DNA of 64,000 bases. Origin: Pedobacter sp. L105. Lineage in GTDB: Bacteria; Bacteroidota; Bacteroidia; Sphingobacteriales; Sphingobacteriaceae. The translations under genes were made by a program, and so were the position numbers. The stretch is taken from the NCBI RefSeq assembly GCF_009765875.1, contig NZ_LMUP01000005.1, forward strand, positions 62,001-126,000, given 5' to 3'. Below the pieces are notes generated by a model. It saw only the letters and a list, made by a program, of their open reading frames with translations, was not told the origin of the DNA and did no database searches. Positions 9,121-19,436 of this stretch are shown here, piece by piece; the first letter of the stretch is position 1, and each line of letters begins with the position of its first letter.

Positions 9121-10471
9121 GTTGGGGTGATTTAGCGATTACTTTAGTACGAATTTCTGTCTGGGCAAGAGTAACGGTCATCTCCATTCCCGGAGTGATT
9201 TTATCGGCATTGCCGGCGATAACCCCGTTTACCTTTACAATTGCAAAACCTTTGTTTAATATATTTTGCGGGCTCATTAAGCGCACCACAGATTCAAAAT
9301 GACCGATATACCTTACCTGATTGGTGAAATACATGCGGCTGAAAGAAGTAAAATTGGTTAGCAGGTTGCTGAGGTCTTTTCTTTTATTGGAAATGATGAT
9401 CCTGGGATTGGTGAGGATCATTCCGGAAAGGTTAAGCATGTCCCTGTGTTTTTCATGCAGCAGGTTTTTCACCGAATTAATGGTGATCTGATTGAGATGG
9501 TTTAGCTGTTCCTTATGATAGGTCATCATTTGAAAGGTCTTGATCACCAATTGCTGCTGGATAGACAACATCAATTCTTCGAAATTCCTGTTGTGGGCAA
9601 TCAGCAGTTCTGCTGCTTTGGTAGGGGTTTTTGTAGAAGTGTGCGCCATCAGGTCGGCAATCGTTTCATTTTTCTGGTGCCCTATCCCAGTGATTACCGG
9701 AATGGGAAATTTCGCGACGGCACGGCTCAGTTCGTAATTATCAAAGATGAGGAAATCTGTCTGGGCACCTCCGCCCCTGATGATCAGCAGTGCATCGTAT
9801 TTTTTACCTGAATCAAATACCTCAATCAGCTTTTGTAAAAACTGTTTCGCATTTCCTTCTCCCTGCACCAGGGCAAAGTAGTCATCGATCTCAAAATGAT
9901 AACCAAAAGTATTATTTTCCAGCGTATGCCTGAAATCCTGGTATCCCGCGGAGGTAGCCGAGGAGATGACTGCAATGCGTTGCAATACACTATTTAAGGG
10001 CAGTGCACTATTTCGGGTAAGGTATTGTCCGCCTTCAAGTCTGATGAAAGCGGGGTTATCCCTGAGCAGCCTATGGAGCGTTTCTTTGCGCTGCTGTTCA
10101 AACCTGCCCAGTGTGAAGTTGGTATCAATATCCAGTAAGTTTAGCTGCAGTCCAAAAGCAGGGTTATATTGTACAGCTACCTGCACGAGTACATTGATAT
10201 CATTTTTAAATTGCTGACCGGTAGCTTTTTCAAAGTTAGAGATATTCACAGCAGCATTCCCCCATGCCCTGGCCCCTATTTTAGCGAGGATCTTTACAGA
10301 AGACTGATCTTTTTCTACCAGTTCAAAATAATGAAAGTTACTTTGTGGTTTATACGTGTGACTTGTTACATCAGCAATTACCCAGAACGTACGTGACCCG
10401 AAAACACCACTAATGGTATCATGGATCTGCGTGGTCAATTCAGATAATCTGATAGAAGGTATCGCTGTCAC
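9098..10471 (-). CDS. xseA: Exodeoxyribonuclease VII large subunit
   Basis: Catalytic subunit of exonuclease VII, used in mismatch repair and in removing single-stranded DNA. An N-terminal OB-fold (about residues 8-110, FWVIADVTSHTYKPQSNFHY) is followed by the nuclease domain with the RGGG motif (LLIIRGGGAQTD, about 235-246) and GIGHQKNETIADLMAHTSTKTPTKAAE (conserved Gly-His and Asp), then a long coiled coil. At 457 residues it has normal family length. The next upstream gene in the same direction, the PAP2 enzyme, ends 34 bp before, so read-through from the sphingolipid genes is possible. Confidence 0.95.
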   Translation of the reverse strand: MTAIPSIRLSELTTQIHDTISGVFGSRTFWVIADVTSHTYKPQSNFHYFELVEKDQSSVKILAKIGARAWGNAAVNISNFEKATGQQFKNDINVLVQVAVQYNPAFGLQLNLLDIDTNFTLGRFEQQRKETLHRLLRDNPAFIRLEGGQYLTRNSALPLNSVLQRIAVISSATSAGYQDFRHTLENNTFGYHFEIDDYFALVQGEGNAKQFLQKLIEVFDSGKKYDALLIIRGGGAQTDFLIFDNYELSRAVAKFPIPVITGIGHQKNETIADLMAHTSTKTPTKAAELLIAHNRNFEELMLSIQQQLVIKTFQMMTYHKEQLNHLNQITINSVKNLLHEKHRDMLNLSGMILTNPRIIISNKRKDLSNLLTNFTSFSRMYFTNQVRYIGHFESVVRLMSPQNILNKGFAIVKVNGVIAGNADKITPGMEMTVTLAQTEIRTKVIAKSPQHGKEFEL

Positions 10472-10505
10472 AATTTTATAATTACACTCCTAATTTAGAC
10501 AATAT

Positions 10506-11444
10506 CTAGCGGATAACCACCAGCATTTTTTCTACGAAGGCATTCAGCGGCTGGCGTTTTAGCAACCAGTTAAACAGGAGGATGCCCGTTATGGCACAGG
10601 TAATACCAGCAAATACATCCAGCACGTAATGGTGACTGGCATATACCGCTGTAAACCAAATTCCAAGAACTACTGTTCCAAAGATCAGATTAACAGCTCC
10701 CAACCTGTTTTTTATTCCATAATATAATACAATTACCGGATAAGAAGAATGCAGGGAGGGCATTGCTGCAAAAACATTGGAACCCTGTCTGTAAATGGAC
10801 TGGAAGATACCAACCTTTAGCAGATGGTCAAATTTAATCAGTCCTGCGGGATTGGAATGCGTATGTGCGATAAATACAAAACCGTGGTATTGTACATACC
10901 ATGGCGGTGCTGCAGGGTACAGATAATAAATTACAAAACCGATCAGGTTAACCAAAACAAAGGTCATGGAAAACTTAAGAAACTCCTCTTTTTTTGCAAA
11001 AAACAGATAAGCGGCAAAGCCCAGGGGAACAGGGATCCACATCAGGTAGAATATTCCACCAACGATATCGATCCATGCACTTCCATGGATACGCAGATAT
11101 TCATTAGGAGTTAACAATACCCCATTGGAATGAATACCAAACAGGTGTTTTTCCAGCTCATATAATTCACGGATATGAACCCTATTGAAATTATAATTAG
11201 GAAAGGCCTTCATGTAATCGAACAGGATCCAATACACAATGAAGATAGAAAAACCAAGAATGAATTTCCTGGTAGGTACCGAAGCATAATAGAGTCCGTT
11301 AAAGATCAGCACCAGCACTACCTGGTTGGAATTGAACCCTACTAAGTAATAGGAAAGAACAAGATAAAATAAGGACATCGCGGTAACGATCACGATGTCC
11401 TTGATATTGTAAAATGGCTGGTTAGACCCTAACTTTTCTGACAT
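10506..11444 (-). CDS. PAP2/AUR1-type membrane phosphotransferase, candidate inositol phosphorylceramide synthase
   Basis: Polytopic membrane enzyme (about six helices) of the PAP2 superfamily. The lipid phosphatase motifs are PSLHS (229-233, His232) and YASHHYVLD with His272 and Asp276, the spacing of the catalytic His-His-Asp triad in AUR1-type inositol phosphotransferases. In Bacteroides thetaiotaomicron an AUR1-like enzyme moves phosphoinositol to ceramide; the same neighbours here (SPT, CDP-alcohol transferase, PgpA) support that role by inference. A plain lipid phosphatase is the alternative. It abuts the fatty acid hydroxylase (1-base overlap). Confidence 0.75.
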   Translation of the reverse strand: MSEKLGSNQPFYNIKDIVIVTAMSLFYLVLSYYLVGFNSNQVVLVLIFNGLYYASVPTRKFILGFSIFIVYWILFDYMKAFPNYNFNRVHIRELYELEKHLFGIHSNGVLLTPNEYLRIHGSAWIDIVGGIFYLMWIPVPLGFAAYLFFAKKEEFLKFSMTFVLVNLIGFVIYYLYPAAPPWYVQYHGFVFIAHTHSNPAGLIKFDHLLKVGIFQSIYRQGSNVFAAMPSLHSSYPVIVLYYGIKNRLGAVNLIFGTVVLGIWFTAVYASHHYVLDVFAGITCAITGILLFNWLLKRQPLNAFVEKMLVVIR

Positions 11445-12064
11445 TATTTTTTATCGAAATCTGATCCAAGGACCTTATCCCAAATTGCAGAGCTCACGCC
11501 ATAACCTTTGGAAGGATCTGAATAATGATGTAACATATGGTGTTGTTTTAATTTTTTCCAAAATGGGCTTTTAAAATTGGCATGATGCAAGGCATAATGT
11601 AACTCGTCATAGATCAGATATCCCACCAGGAAACCAGTGTAAAATGCGTATATCGTTCCTGAAGGTAAAAGGTACAGGAACATGAAATATAAGGCCGTAG
11701 CCATAGGAATGCTCGCGGATAACGGCATCACTAACCTTTTCGCATCATTTGGATAATCATGGTGTACGCCATGGAAAATAAAATGTATCCGCTGCCCTAT
11801 TTTAGAAGAAGGATAATAATGAAATACCCAGCGGTGCATAATATATTCCGTAATGGTCCAGATAAATAAGCCAATGGCAAACCATTCAATAAAATGAAGA
11901 AAGTCCATATGTTCACTGGTAAAAGAGAGATAGCCTAGAAATATGATTGTAGGAACAAATACAACCAGAGGTACTAGATAATGAACTTTTGACAGATTCT
12001 CCAAAAAGTCATTTTTAAACATTCTTATAGAATCGGACGAGTTCGAAATAAAATTCTTTTTCAT
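11444..12064 (-). CDS. Fatty acid hydroxylase superfamily, candidate (cer)amide 2-hydroxylase
   Basis: Membrane di-iron hydroxylase of 206 residues with the histidine cluster of the family: HRWVFH (77-82), HFIFHGVHHD (94-103), ELHYALHH (154-161) and HHMLHHY (175-181). The pattern and short length resemble yeast Scs7/FA2H-type enzymes that hydroxylate the N-acyl chain of ceramides at C2. Four hydrophobic segments are visible. It lies between the CDP-alcohol transferase (4-bp gap) and the PAP2 enzyme. Sphingobacteria are known to make 2-hydroxy-acyl ceramides, which fits. The substrate is inferred. Confidence 0.8.
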   Translation of the reverse strand: MKKNFISNSSDSIRMFKNDFLENLSKVHYLVPLVVFVPTIIFLGYLSFTSEHMDFLHFIEWFAIGLFIWTITEYIMHRWVFHYYPSSKIGQRIHFIFHGVHHDYPNDAKRLVMPLSASIPMATALYFMFLYLLPSGTIYAFYTGFLVGYLIYDELHYALHHANFKSPFWKKLKQHHMLHHYSDPSKGYGVSSAIWDKVLGSDFDKK

Positions 12065-12068
12065 GGTT

Positions 12069-13397
12069 TTAGATTTTTATCCGTTCGGTAATTAAACTAT
12101 TGGTTGAAGTGTTCATGCCTTTGATCTCTACGTATTTTACATTAGGCAACCAGAATGAACCGCCTTCTATCCGCAAAAATATGCGTTCTATTTGAATCTT
12201 TTTGTTATTTACTGTCACATAAACATGATATTTTTTATCTTCTTCAGATTTAATGAGATACATGGGTAATTTTTTATGCGAAACGAAACGTAATTCGTAT
12301 TGATCTTTACCAATAAACTTAGATTCTACTCCGTAAGCAAACTTGCGCTGAATATATCCAAGCTCCTTTCTTTCCCCATTTTCCTGGTAGCGCAACCAAT
12401 AGATCAGCACAGGCTGGTCTTTATCCACTACGCCCTGGCCGTCTACATTAAGCTGGCAGATAATTGTATTCGTATTGGGGTCGCGCTGCAAATAAAATAA
12501 CTCATTAGAAATCCCTTTAGGTACAGGAAATTTGAGCGGCGAAGGATCACTTGTATCCTGTGTTTGTGAAAAAGCTGTACTTACGTTTCCTAAACTTAAT
12601 AAGCTGGTCAGCAAAAATAATCCGATCACTACCGCCGGCAATGCGCGTTGTTTTTGCACCGGTTCTTCCTTTACTTCTTCTTTTTCCAATAACTCTCTCG
12701 CATCCAATGATTTTTTCGCATCAATTAATCTTTTTATCGCTGTAATATTTGTCATTACTGCCATCACGGTGATGGGAATAGTAAAGATAGACATGGTTTC
12801 AAAAATGTGAAAAGAAATTCCTGGTACATAGATCTTATAATCACCACCAATATAATGGCCGGTAATGCCACAGGCTAAAGCACAGATACCAATAGTTACC
12901 ACACGTTCCGGGCGCTGCATTAATCCACCTTTACTTTGTACGCCTAATCCTTCTGCCCTGGCCCTGGTATAACTTACCATAATGGAACCGATCAAAGCGA
13001 TAAAGGCAAACAGTGAGCTTAAAAAATAATGGTGGGAAACCAGGTAATAACAGATTCCCAGGAACATGATCATTTCACTGTAGCGGTCCAATACAGAATC
13101 ATACAATGCCCCAAAAGTAGAACTCATATTTCCCAATCTGGCGACCTGACCATCGAGCATATCAAATAAGCCCGCAAAAAGTACCAGCGCACCACCCCAG
13201 CCAATAAAGGAAAGATCGCCCCTGTTACTTTCTTCTGCACCAAAAACAAAGATCACTGCTACACCAATGTTTAAGATCAGGCCAATAGTGGTCACCGCGT
13301 TTGGCGTGAGACCCATCCTGATGAGGCCTTTAACAAAAGGGTTAATGACCTTATAAATCATTTGCTGTAAACGATCACGAAATGATAATGCTTGCAT
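12069..13397 (-). CDS. CDP-alcohol phosphatidyltransferase fused to a DUF4833 domain
   Basis: The N-terminal part (about 1-215) is a membrane CDP-alcohol phosphatidyltransferase with the complete motif DxxDG-AR-G-D-D: Asp79, Asp82, Gly83, Arg87, Gly96, Asp100 and Asp104. In this cluster the likely product is phosphatidylinositol phosphate, made from CDP-diacylglycerol and inositol phosphate; this is inferred from the Bacteroides inositol-lipid locus. After a charged linker and one more membrane helix (about 245-270), residues 275-442 form a DUF4833-type domain that would face the periplasm (SPLKFPVPKGISNELFYLQR start). Usual transferases are about 200-230 residues, so this is a fusion. The next gene starts 4 bp later. 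Confidence 0.82.
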   Translation of the reverse strand: MQALSFRDRLQQMIYKVINPFVKGLIRMGLTPNAVTTIGLILNIGVAVIFVFGAEESNRGDLSFIGWGGALVLFAGLFDMLDGQVARLGNMSSTFGALYDSVLDRYSEMIMFLGICYYLVSHHYFLSSLFAFIALIGSIMVSYTRARAEGLGVQSKGGLMQRPERVVTIGICALACGITGHYIGGDYKIYVPGISFHIFETMSIFTIPITVMAVMTNITAIKRLIDAKKSLDARELLEKEEVKEEPVQKQRALPAVVIGLFLLTSLLSLGNVSTAFSQTQDTSDPSPLKFPVPKGISNELFYLQRDPNTNTIICQLNVDGQGVVDKDQPVLIYWLRYQENGERKELGYIQRKFAYGVESKFIGKDQYELRFVSHKKLPMYLIKSEEDKKYHVYVTVNNKKIQIERIFLRIEGGSFWLPNVKYVEIKGMNTSTNSLITERIKI

Positions 13398-13423
13398 AAT
13401 ACGCTGTTTTTTATTCTATTCTA

Positions 13424-16030
13424 TTAAAAATCTAATTTAGCCAGTGCCCTCAGACCATATTGGGAGACACCTGGATTATTAAGGTAATTAAAACGCTTCA
13501 CCATGTCTATACGTAATATCTTAAATATATTACCGATACCCACACTCCCCTCCATATATGGCGTTCTGCCCAATGCATAAGTAGTTTGCTGGCCTGCCGC
13601 ATTGGTTGGATATCTGAATAGAGAAGGATCATTATTTGGATTATTCTCGGATCTTACCCCACCATACAATGCTTTGAACGATATTGTTTCCCTTAATTTC
13701 AGTTTTTTGATCAATGGTATTTTATTAAAGAAGAAGCCATTGAAATGATGATCAATATACAAACTGCTATAGTGATCACTGACAAACTCCAGGAAGTTCA
13801 TTAAGTTATAAGAATCCAGCTGATAAGCATAAGTCTGGTTGGCACGGTGGATGGTCATTAATGGAAAGGGCACCTTACCAAAAGTATAACCACCTTCGAG
13901 CGTGACATCAGAATAACCGAACTGGGAAAGATAAACACGTTTGTCAATACGTCCGATAACGTTCTGGAAATTATACTGACCATCAAATACACCTTTGAAG
14001 CCCTGTGTATAGTTCAGTGTGAAGATAGGATCTTTATCAATGATCGGCACCCTGTAGATCTTACCCTGATAAAACTTCTCATTCGGTGCATAACGCAGCG
14101 TTAAGCTTACCTCAGAAGTGGTCACCTGATCAACTGAGTTGATGGTGTTATTTTCTGTATTTTGATAAACCAAAGCACCTGCGGGAGCTTGTGTCCATTT
14201 CTGTGCGGTCAGCTCATAAGAAAAATGGCTTTCAAACTCTTTCTTGTAATCCAGTTTATAGTAATCATTATACAATAAGATATTATTTTCACCACGCTTA
14301 AAGGAAAGCAGGAAGTTGTCTTCCTGAACAAACTGCAGTTCCTGACCCGGAATTTTAGTATCCCTCTGGAAACTTGCCCTGATATAATCCTGAGGGAAAG
14401 CATAGATAGACTTATTATTGATAGAATAAGTTGCACTTCCAAAAAACTTAAACTTCTCGTCTTTTAAACCATAAGCGCCATACGTTTCAAAGTAATACCT
14501 TTTACTCAATTCTGGGGTAGTACGACCACCTAAACGAAGACGTAAGCCCTCTACACTGTTAAAGCTATAAAATGTATTTACCGGACCTACTTCAAATGGC
14601 CCGAAATTCTTGTAGCCTGCAAAGAATAAAGTCAGCAAATCTGCTGTTCTCTTGAAAGAAGGTATAGTCTGCAGGGTATCAATATTTTTATAGATCTTCA
14701 GATTGGTTTTCAAGGTAGTATCTGCCGAACGCTGCGCTGTCCAGAACTGGTCTGATTGTGCTTCAGCAGTAGGTGCAGTAGTTACTGCCAATCCTTCATA
14801 TATCGTTGCCGGCTGTGGTTTATTCAATTGATAATTTTTTACAATTACCGTACGCTCACCTGTAAAACCTGTTCCACCATTTTTATTGATCCCAAAATCT
14901 ACGATCAGGTCGGTCTTAGATAAATGGTACCTGCCATCAGGATTTTTCTCGAAATCCAATTTAGCCTCCAGCGTCCTTACAAAGTTAATATTCGTGTTTT
15001 TATTGATGGTCAGGTAAGCATCCTGTACAGCATAATTGCCATCCATGGTGATATACATCTTACCTTCAAATAAAAGGTCGGTATTGTTTCTCGGGATAAA
15101 AGATAACTCGATCAGGTTAGGCACATGCGTTTTAATCGTATCTGTTATAAAAAACTTATAAAACGTTGGCGATACATCCGCAATCGGGCTCAGGAACTGG
15201 TTACTCATCAGCGAAATGTTACTCTGATAAATGTTCACATCAGCGTACATTCTTTCAAAATATTTACTTAAGCCTTTTGTATCAATAAATTTAGCATCGT
15301 AATTGACGTGTTTATCACCTGTAAAGATCTGTTTTTTCTTTTCTGGTGATTTCTGCAGATAATTGTCTGATACCTTTTCTTCCAGGAAAATAGGAAGAAT
15401 AGTTTTACCGCCTACTTTGGTAGAATCCTGTTTTTGGAAAAGGAACTGGTAATTTTTGAAAATACGTTTATTTTTAAACTTGTCAGATAAATTACTCAGG
15501 GAGAACAGCATCTGCTCATATTGCTCATACTGTACGTGATCGTAATTCGTATTCTGGTTTTTCGCTTTATTTTCGATGACCTTCCTGATCAGTTCTACAG
15601 CAGGGTTATTTTTATTTCTGTAAGCGGGCCTTTTATTGGATTTAATAGTTACTTCGGTAAGGCTTTGCGATTCAGATTGCAACCTTACATTAATTACCTG
15701 TGTCTCTCCTACCTTGATCGTATAAAAAGCCGCTTTGTAACCTACATAAGTAACCATCAGCTGATCGTGTTTTTCTGAAGTGGAAATCACAAACTTTCCA
15801 TCGGCATCAGTTTTAGTAATGATTTGTGTTCCTTTAAAAAGAACCGTAGCATAAGGAATAGGGTCTCTGTCTGCAGCATCAACTACTACACCTGTAATGA
15901 CCGTTTTCACAGGCGCTGGCGCCACAGTTGGAGCAGGTGTGGGTGTTTGTGCAGCGGCCTGGAATACAACGAATGAAAGGGCCAGGGTAAAAATGAATAT
16001 GAAGTTCTTAAAATGGAGTTTCGAGCTCAT
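13424..16030 (-). CDS. DUF5686 outer-membrane protein with CarboxypepD-reg-like domain
   Basis: Large envelope protein. A signal peptide (MSSKLHFKNF start, ending FQAAAQ) is followed by a proline-rich linker, a carboxypeptidase-regulatory-like beta-sandwich (about 50-135, VVVDAADRDPIPYATVLFKG) and a long DUF5686 region whose C-terminal half looks like an outer-membrane beta-barrel ending in Phe. I chose the ATG at 16030, since the one at 16057 overlaps the preceding gene and gives a poor signal peptide. The function of DUF5686 is not established. Its position inside the lipid cluster, 13 bp after the GtrA gene, suggests a role in placing or sensing the lipids in the outer membrane; that is speculation. 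Confidence 0.8.
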   Translation of the reverse strand: MSSKLHFKNFIFIFTLALSFVVFQAAAQTPTPAPTVAPAPVKTVITGVVVDAADRDPIPYATVLFKGTQIITKTDADGKFVISTSEKHDQLMVTYVGYKAAFYTIKVGETQVINVRLQSESQSLTEVTIKSNKRPAYRNKNNPAVELIRKVIENKAKNQNTNYDHVQYEQYEQMLFSLSNLSDKFKNKRIFKNYQFLFQKQDSTKVGGKTILPIFLEEKVSDNYLQKSPEKKKQIFTGDKHVNYDAKFIDTKGLSKYFERMYADVNIYQSNISLMSNQFLSPIADVSPTFYKFFITDTIKTHVPNLIELSFIPRNNTDLLFEGKMYITMDGNYAVQDAYLTINKNTNINFVRTLEAKLDFEKNPDGRYHLSKTDLIVDFGINKNGGTGFTGERTVIVKNYQLNKPQPATIYEGLAVTTAPTAEAQSDQFWTAQRSADTTLKTNLKIYKNIDTLQTIPSFKRTADLLTLFFAGYKNFGPFEVGPVNTFYSFNSVEGLRLRLGGRTTPELSKRYYFETYGAYGLKDEKFKFFGSATYSINNKSIYAFPQDYIRASFQRDTKIPGQELQFVQEDNFLLSFKRGENNILLYNDYYKLDYKKEFESHFSYELTAQKWTQAPAGALVYQNTENNTINSVDQVTTSEVSLTLRYAPNEKFYQGKIYRVPIIDKDPIFTLNYTQGFKGVFDGQYNFQNVIGRIDKRVYLSQFGYSDVTLEGGYTFGKVPFPLMTIHRANQTYAYQLDSYNLMNFLEFVSDHYSSLYIDHHFNGFFFNKIPLIKKLKLRETISFKALYGGVRSENNPNNDPSLFRYPTNAAGQQTTYALGRTPYMEGSVGIGNIFKILRIDMVKRFNYLNNPGVSQYGLRALAKLDF

Positions 16031-16043
16031 GATGCTTTCAATA

Positions 16044-16415
16044 TTAAATAAATACAAATTTCTTTTGCATCAGGAAGTTATAACCGGTTCCGACTGTACA
16101 AGAGACAATTATTTTTGACAAAATGTAATTCACGTGCAGGTAATGGGTAACCAGGAAGACCCCTGCGGTGGTCAGCAATAAATTTCCGGTCCATACTAAA
16201 ATATATTTAAACACCTGAATATGCATGCGCCGCTCCCGGGATTCAAACACCCAGTTACGTCCCATCATAAAATTAACAATTCCGCCAGCTGTGGTACCGA
16301 GCACACTGCCAAGCAGATACCACGCATGAAATACCTGCGTACAGACTAATGTAGTAAGAAAGTCAATAATTGAGGCCGATAAAGAAGCGACCTGAGCTTT
16401 TACAAAAGTCGCCAT
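16044..16415 (-). CDS. GtrA-like membrane protein
   Basis: 123-residue protein with four hydrophobic helices and the GtrA/DPMS signature (GGIVNFMMGRNWVF near residue 45, YNFLMQKKFVF at the C-terminus). GtrA proteins are thought to help move polyprenyl-linked sugars across the membrane or to partner glycosyltransferases. Here it follows the PgpA gene by 1 bp within the lipid cluster, so its substrate may be a lipid-linked head group. That is inferred from context only. Confidence 0.82.
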   Translation of the reverse strand: MATFVKAQVASLSASIIDFLTTLVCTQVFHAWYLLGSVLGTTAGGIVNFMMGRNWVFESRERRMHIQVFKYILVWTGNLLLTTAGVFLVTHYLHVNYILSKIIVSCTVGTGYNFLMQKKFVFI

Positions 16416-16416
16416 A

Positions 16417-16869
16417 TCAATGAATAATAAATCTTATAATCACCTGCAGCATTATATTCGCATATACACCTGCAAGGACGTCGTCAAACATCACTCCCCA
16501 TCCCCCTGGTAAGTCTTCCAGTTTCCTGATAAAAAGCGGCTTGAAAATATCAAATAGACGAAATAATAATAATCCGATCAGGACATTGGTTAACGTAACA
16601 GGAACCCATAAAAGGGTGATACACATTCCGGCAACTTCGTCAATCACTACCCTGTTATGATCTTTGCCCCAGATGGCTTCTACAACATTACCCGACCAAA
16701 TACCAAGCAAGGTAATGAGACAGGTGATGACCAGTGCAGGTATAAAATTAAAAGCACCGGGATGCACAAAATACCAAACCAGACAGGTTACAGCGGCAGC
16801 AGCAGTCCCTGCTCCTTTACCGATATACCCTATACCAAAGGTGGTAGATGTGATCTTATGAAATAACAT
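16417..16869 (-). CDS. PgpA family lipid phosphatase
   Basis: Membrane phosphatase of the phosphatidylglycerophosphatase A family, 150 residues. Visible family features are GYIGKGAGTAAAAVTCL near residue 15, the acidic DEVAGMCITLLWVP near 77, and FDIFKP with GGWGVMFDDVLAG near 110-135. Its likely job is dephosphorylating either phosphatidylglycerophosphate or, as shown for the PgpA-like enzyme of the Bacteroides inositol-lipid locus, phosphatidylinositol phosphate. The neighbours favour the second. The gene abuts gtrA (1 bp). Confidence 0.83.
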   Translation of the reverse strand: MLFHKITSTTFGIGYIGKGAGTAAAAVTCLVWYFVHPGAFNFIPALVITCLITLLGIWSGNVVEAIWGKDHNRVVIDEVAGMCITLLWVPVTLTNVLIGLLLFRLFDIFKPLFIRKLEDLPGGWGVMFDDVLAGVYANIMLQVIIRFIIH

Positions 16870-16900
16870 TTTGTATATATCTTCTGCTAATTAACCCTGT

Positions 16901-17890
16901 TTATAACCAACTATTTTCTTTGTACCATCTAACTGTTTCTACCAGGCCTGTTTCCAGGTTATAATCAGGACGAAACGCCATGTCCCTGTTTAACCTGAAG
17001 ATATTGCATGCCCAGTTGATTGCAGTCAGTTCATTCATTTTTTCTTTGTTCAATGCGGGCGAGACCGAAGAATTTTTGTACAGCCATTCCATCAGGGAAG
17101 CCAGTGATGCTACCAGAGAAACGGGTAAATGCAATTTCAGCGTTCTCTTTTTCATTGCTTTTTTCACGCCGTCTGCCAAAGCATAACGGTCGTATATATT
17201 CCCATCAGACACATTGTATTGTCCTTTTGTTACAGGCGAGAACAGTGCTTTAACGATCACCTTAGCCAGGTCCTTTACATAGATAAAACTCATCTGCTGC
17301 TTAAAACCACCAATATGAGGTTCCAATCCCTTGTTAATGGTTTGGAAGAGAATAAAAATATCCTTTTCTCTGGGTCCGTAAACAGCGGTAGGCCTGATAA
17401 TGATCAAAGGTAATGCTTCAATTGCAGACAGGTACTGTTCTGCCAGCAGTTTACTTTCACCATATTGGGTTACAGGATGAGGTGTGGAATCATCTTCAAT
17501 TCTTTCTGAGAAATCACGAAGGGGGCCCAGCGCAGCCAGGCTGCTTACGAATATAAATTTTTGGAGATCAATACCAGCAGAAACTGCGGCAAGGGCAAGG
17601 TTCCGGCTGTAAAGTGCATTTACCTCATTGTATTCTTCTTTATTTTTAGCTTTGGTAATGCCTGAGGCATGTATGATATAATTGTACTTCTTCTCCTGCA
17701 TTTCATTTTCAAGACTTGCGGAATCATTAAAATCCAGGAAAGTATATTTGATATCAAATTTTGCGAGATGCTGAATATCACTACTTGGCCTCACTGCTGC
17801 AAATACCTCTAAATCTGAGGCCAGTGCAGCAACAATTAAATGGTATCCTACGAAACCACTTGCTCCAGTAATTAAAACGCGCTTCTTCAT
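16901..17890 (-). CDS. Extended SDR (NAD-dependent epimerase), candidate 3-oxo-ceramide/sphinganine reductase (CerR-like)
   Basis: Rossmann-fold extended short-chain dehydrogenase, 329 residues: TGASGFVG (7-14) binds the cofactor, SSLAALGP carries the Ser, and YGESK supplies the catalytic Tyr and Lys. In Caulobacter the CerR enzyme of bacterial sphingolipid synthesis belongs to this superfamily and reduces the 3-keto group. The gene directly follows serine palmitoyltransferase (62-bp gap), so the same step is the best inference. A sugar epimerase is the alternative, but no sugar genes are near. Confidence 0.72.
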   Translation of the reverse strand: MKKRVLITGASGFVGYHLIVAALASDLEVFAAVRPSSDIQHLAKFDIKYTFLDFNDSASLENEMQEKKYNYIIHASGITKAKNKEEYNEVNALYSRNLALAAVSAGIDLQKFIFVSSLAALGPLRDFSERIEDDSTPHPVTQYGESKLLAEQYLSAIEALPLIIIRPTAVYGPREKDIFILFQTINKGLEPHIGGFKQQMSFIYVKDLAKVIVKALFSPVTKGQYNVSDGNIYDRYALADGVKKAMKKRTLKLHLPVSLVASLASLMEWLYKNSSVSPALNKEKMNELTAINWACNIFRLNRDMAFRPDYNLETGLVETVRWYKENSWL

Positions 17891-17952
17891 ATAGGTCTTC
17901 TGTCATCTCCCCGCCATTCCTGGCGAAGAGATTTGCAAGACAAGTATATTTA

Positions 17953-19176
<1,224 letters not shown>

Positions 19177-19286
19177 TTACTTCAGATAGATTCATAATTT
19201 TATTTTATTCATTTACAGCTTAATACTAAAAATACTGCACTGAAAGATGTTCTAATATATTAAAAATATGTTAATTTTAAGATAGA

Positions 19287-19294
19287 CAAAAGTA
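19287..19294 (-). promoter_or_regulatory. -7 promoter box for the spt gene cluster
   Basis: TACTTTTG on the minus strand matches TAnnTTTG. The expected -33 region falls inside the candidate TetR operator at 19303-19329, which would suit repression by occlusion. The leader to the ATG at 19158 would be about 120 bases. Confidence 0.45.
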
Positions 19295-19302
19295 AATTAT
19301 TC

Positions 19303-19329
19303 TTAGACCATAACCGTATTTTAGTCTAT
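19303..19329. promoter_or_regulatory. Candidate TetR operator, spt side
   Basis: Half-sites TAGAC (19304-19308) and GTCTA (19324-19328) are separated by 15 bp; the arms extend as TAGACCATAA and TAGACTAAAA. The same arrangement occurs just upstream of the tetR gene (20068-20094), and these are the only two copies I saw. Confidence 0.55.
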
Positions 19330-19436
19330 AATATTATTGTCAAATAAATAATCCAACTTTTTGCACCCTTTTTTATTATCAAATTCTCCAGTATATTTAG
19401 TTAAAAAAAATGAAATAACTGATTTAATTCTATTTT

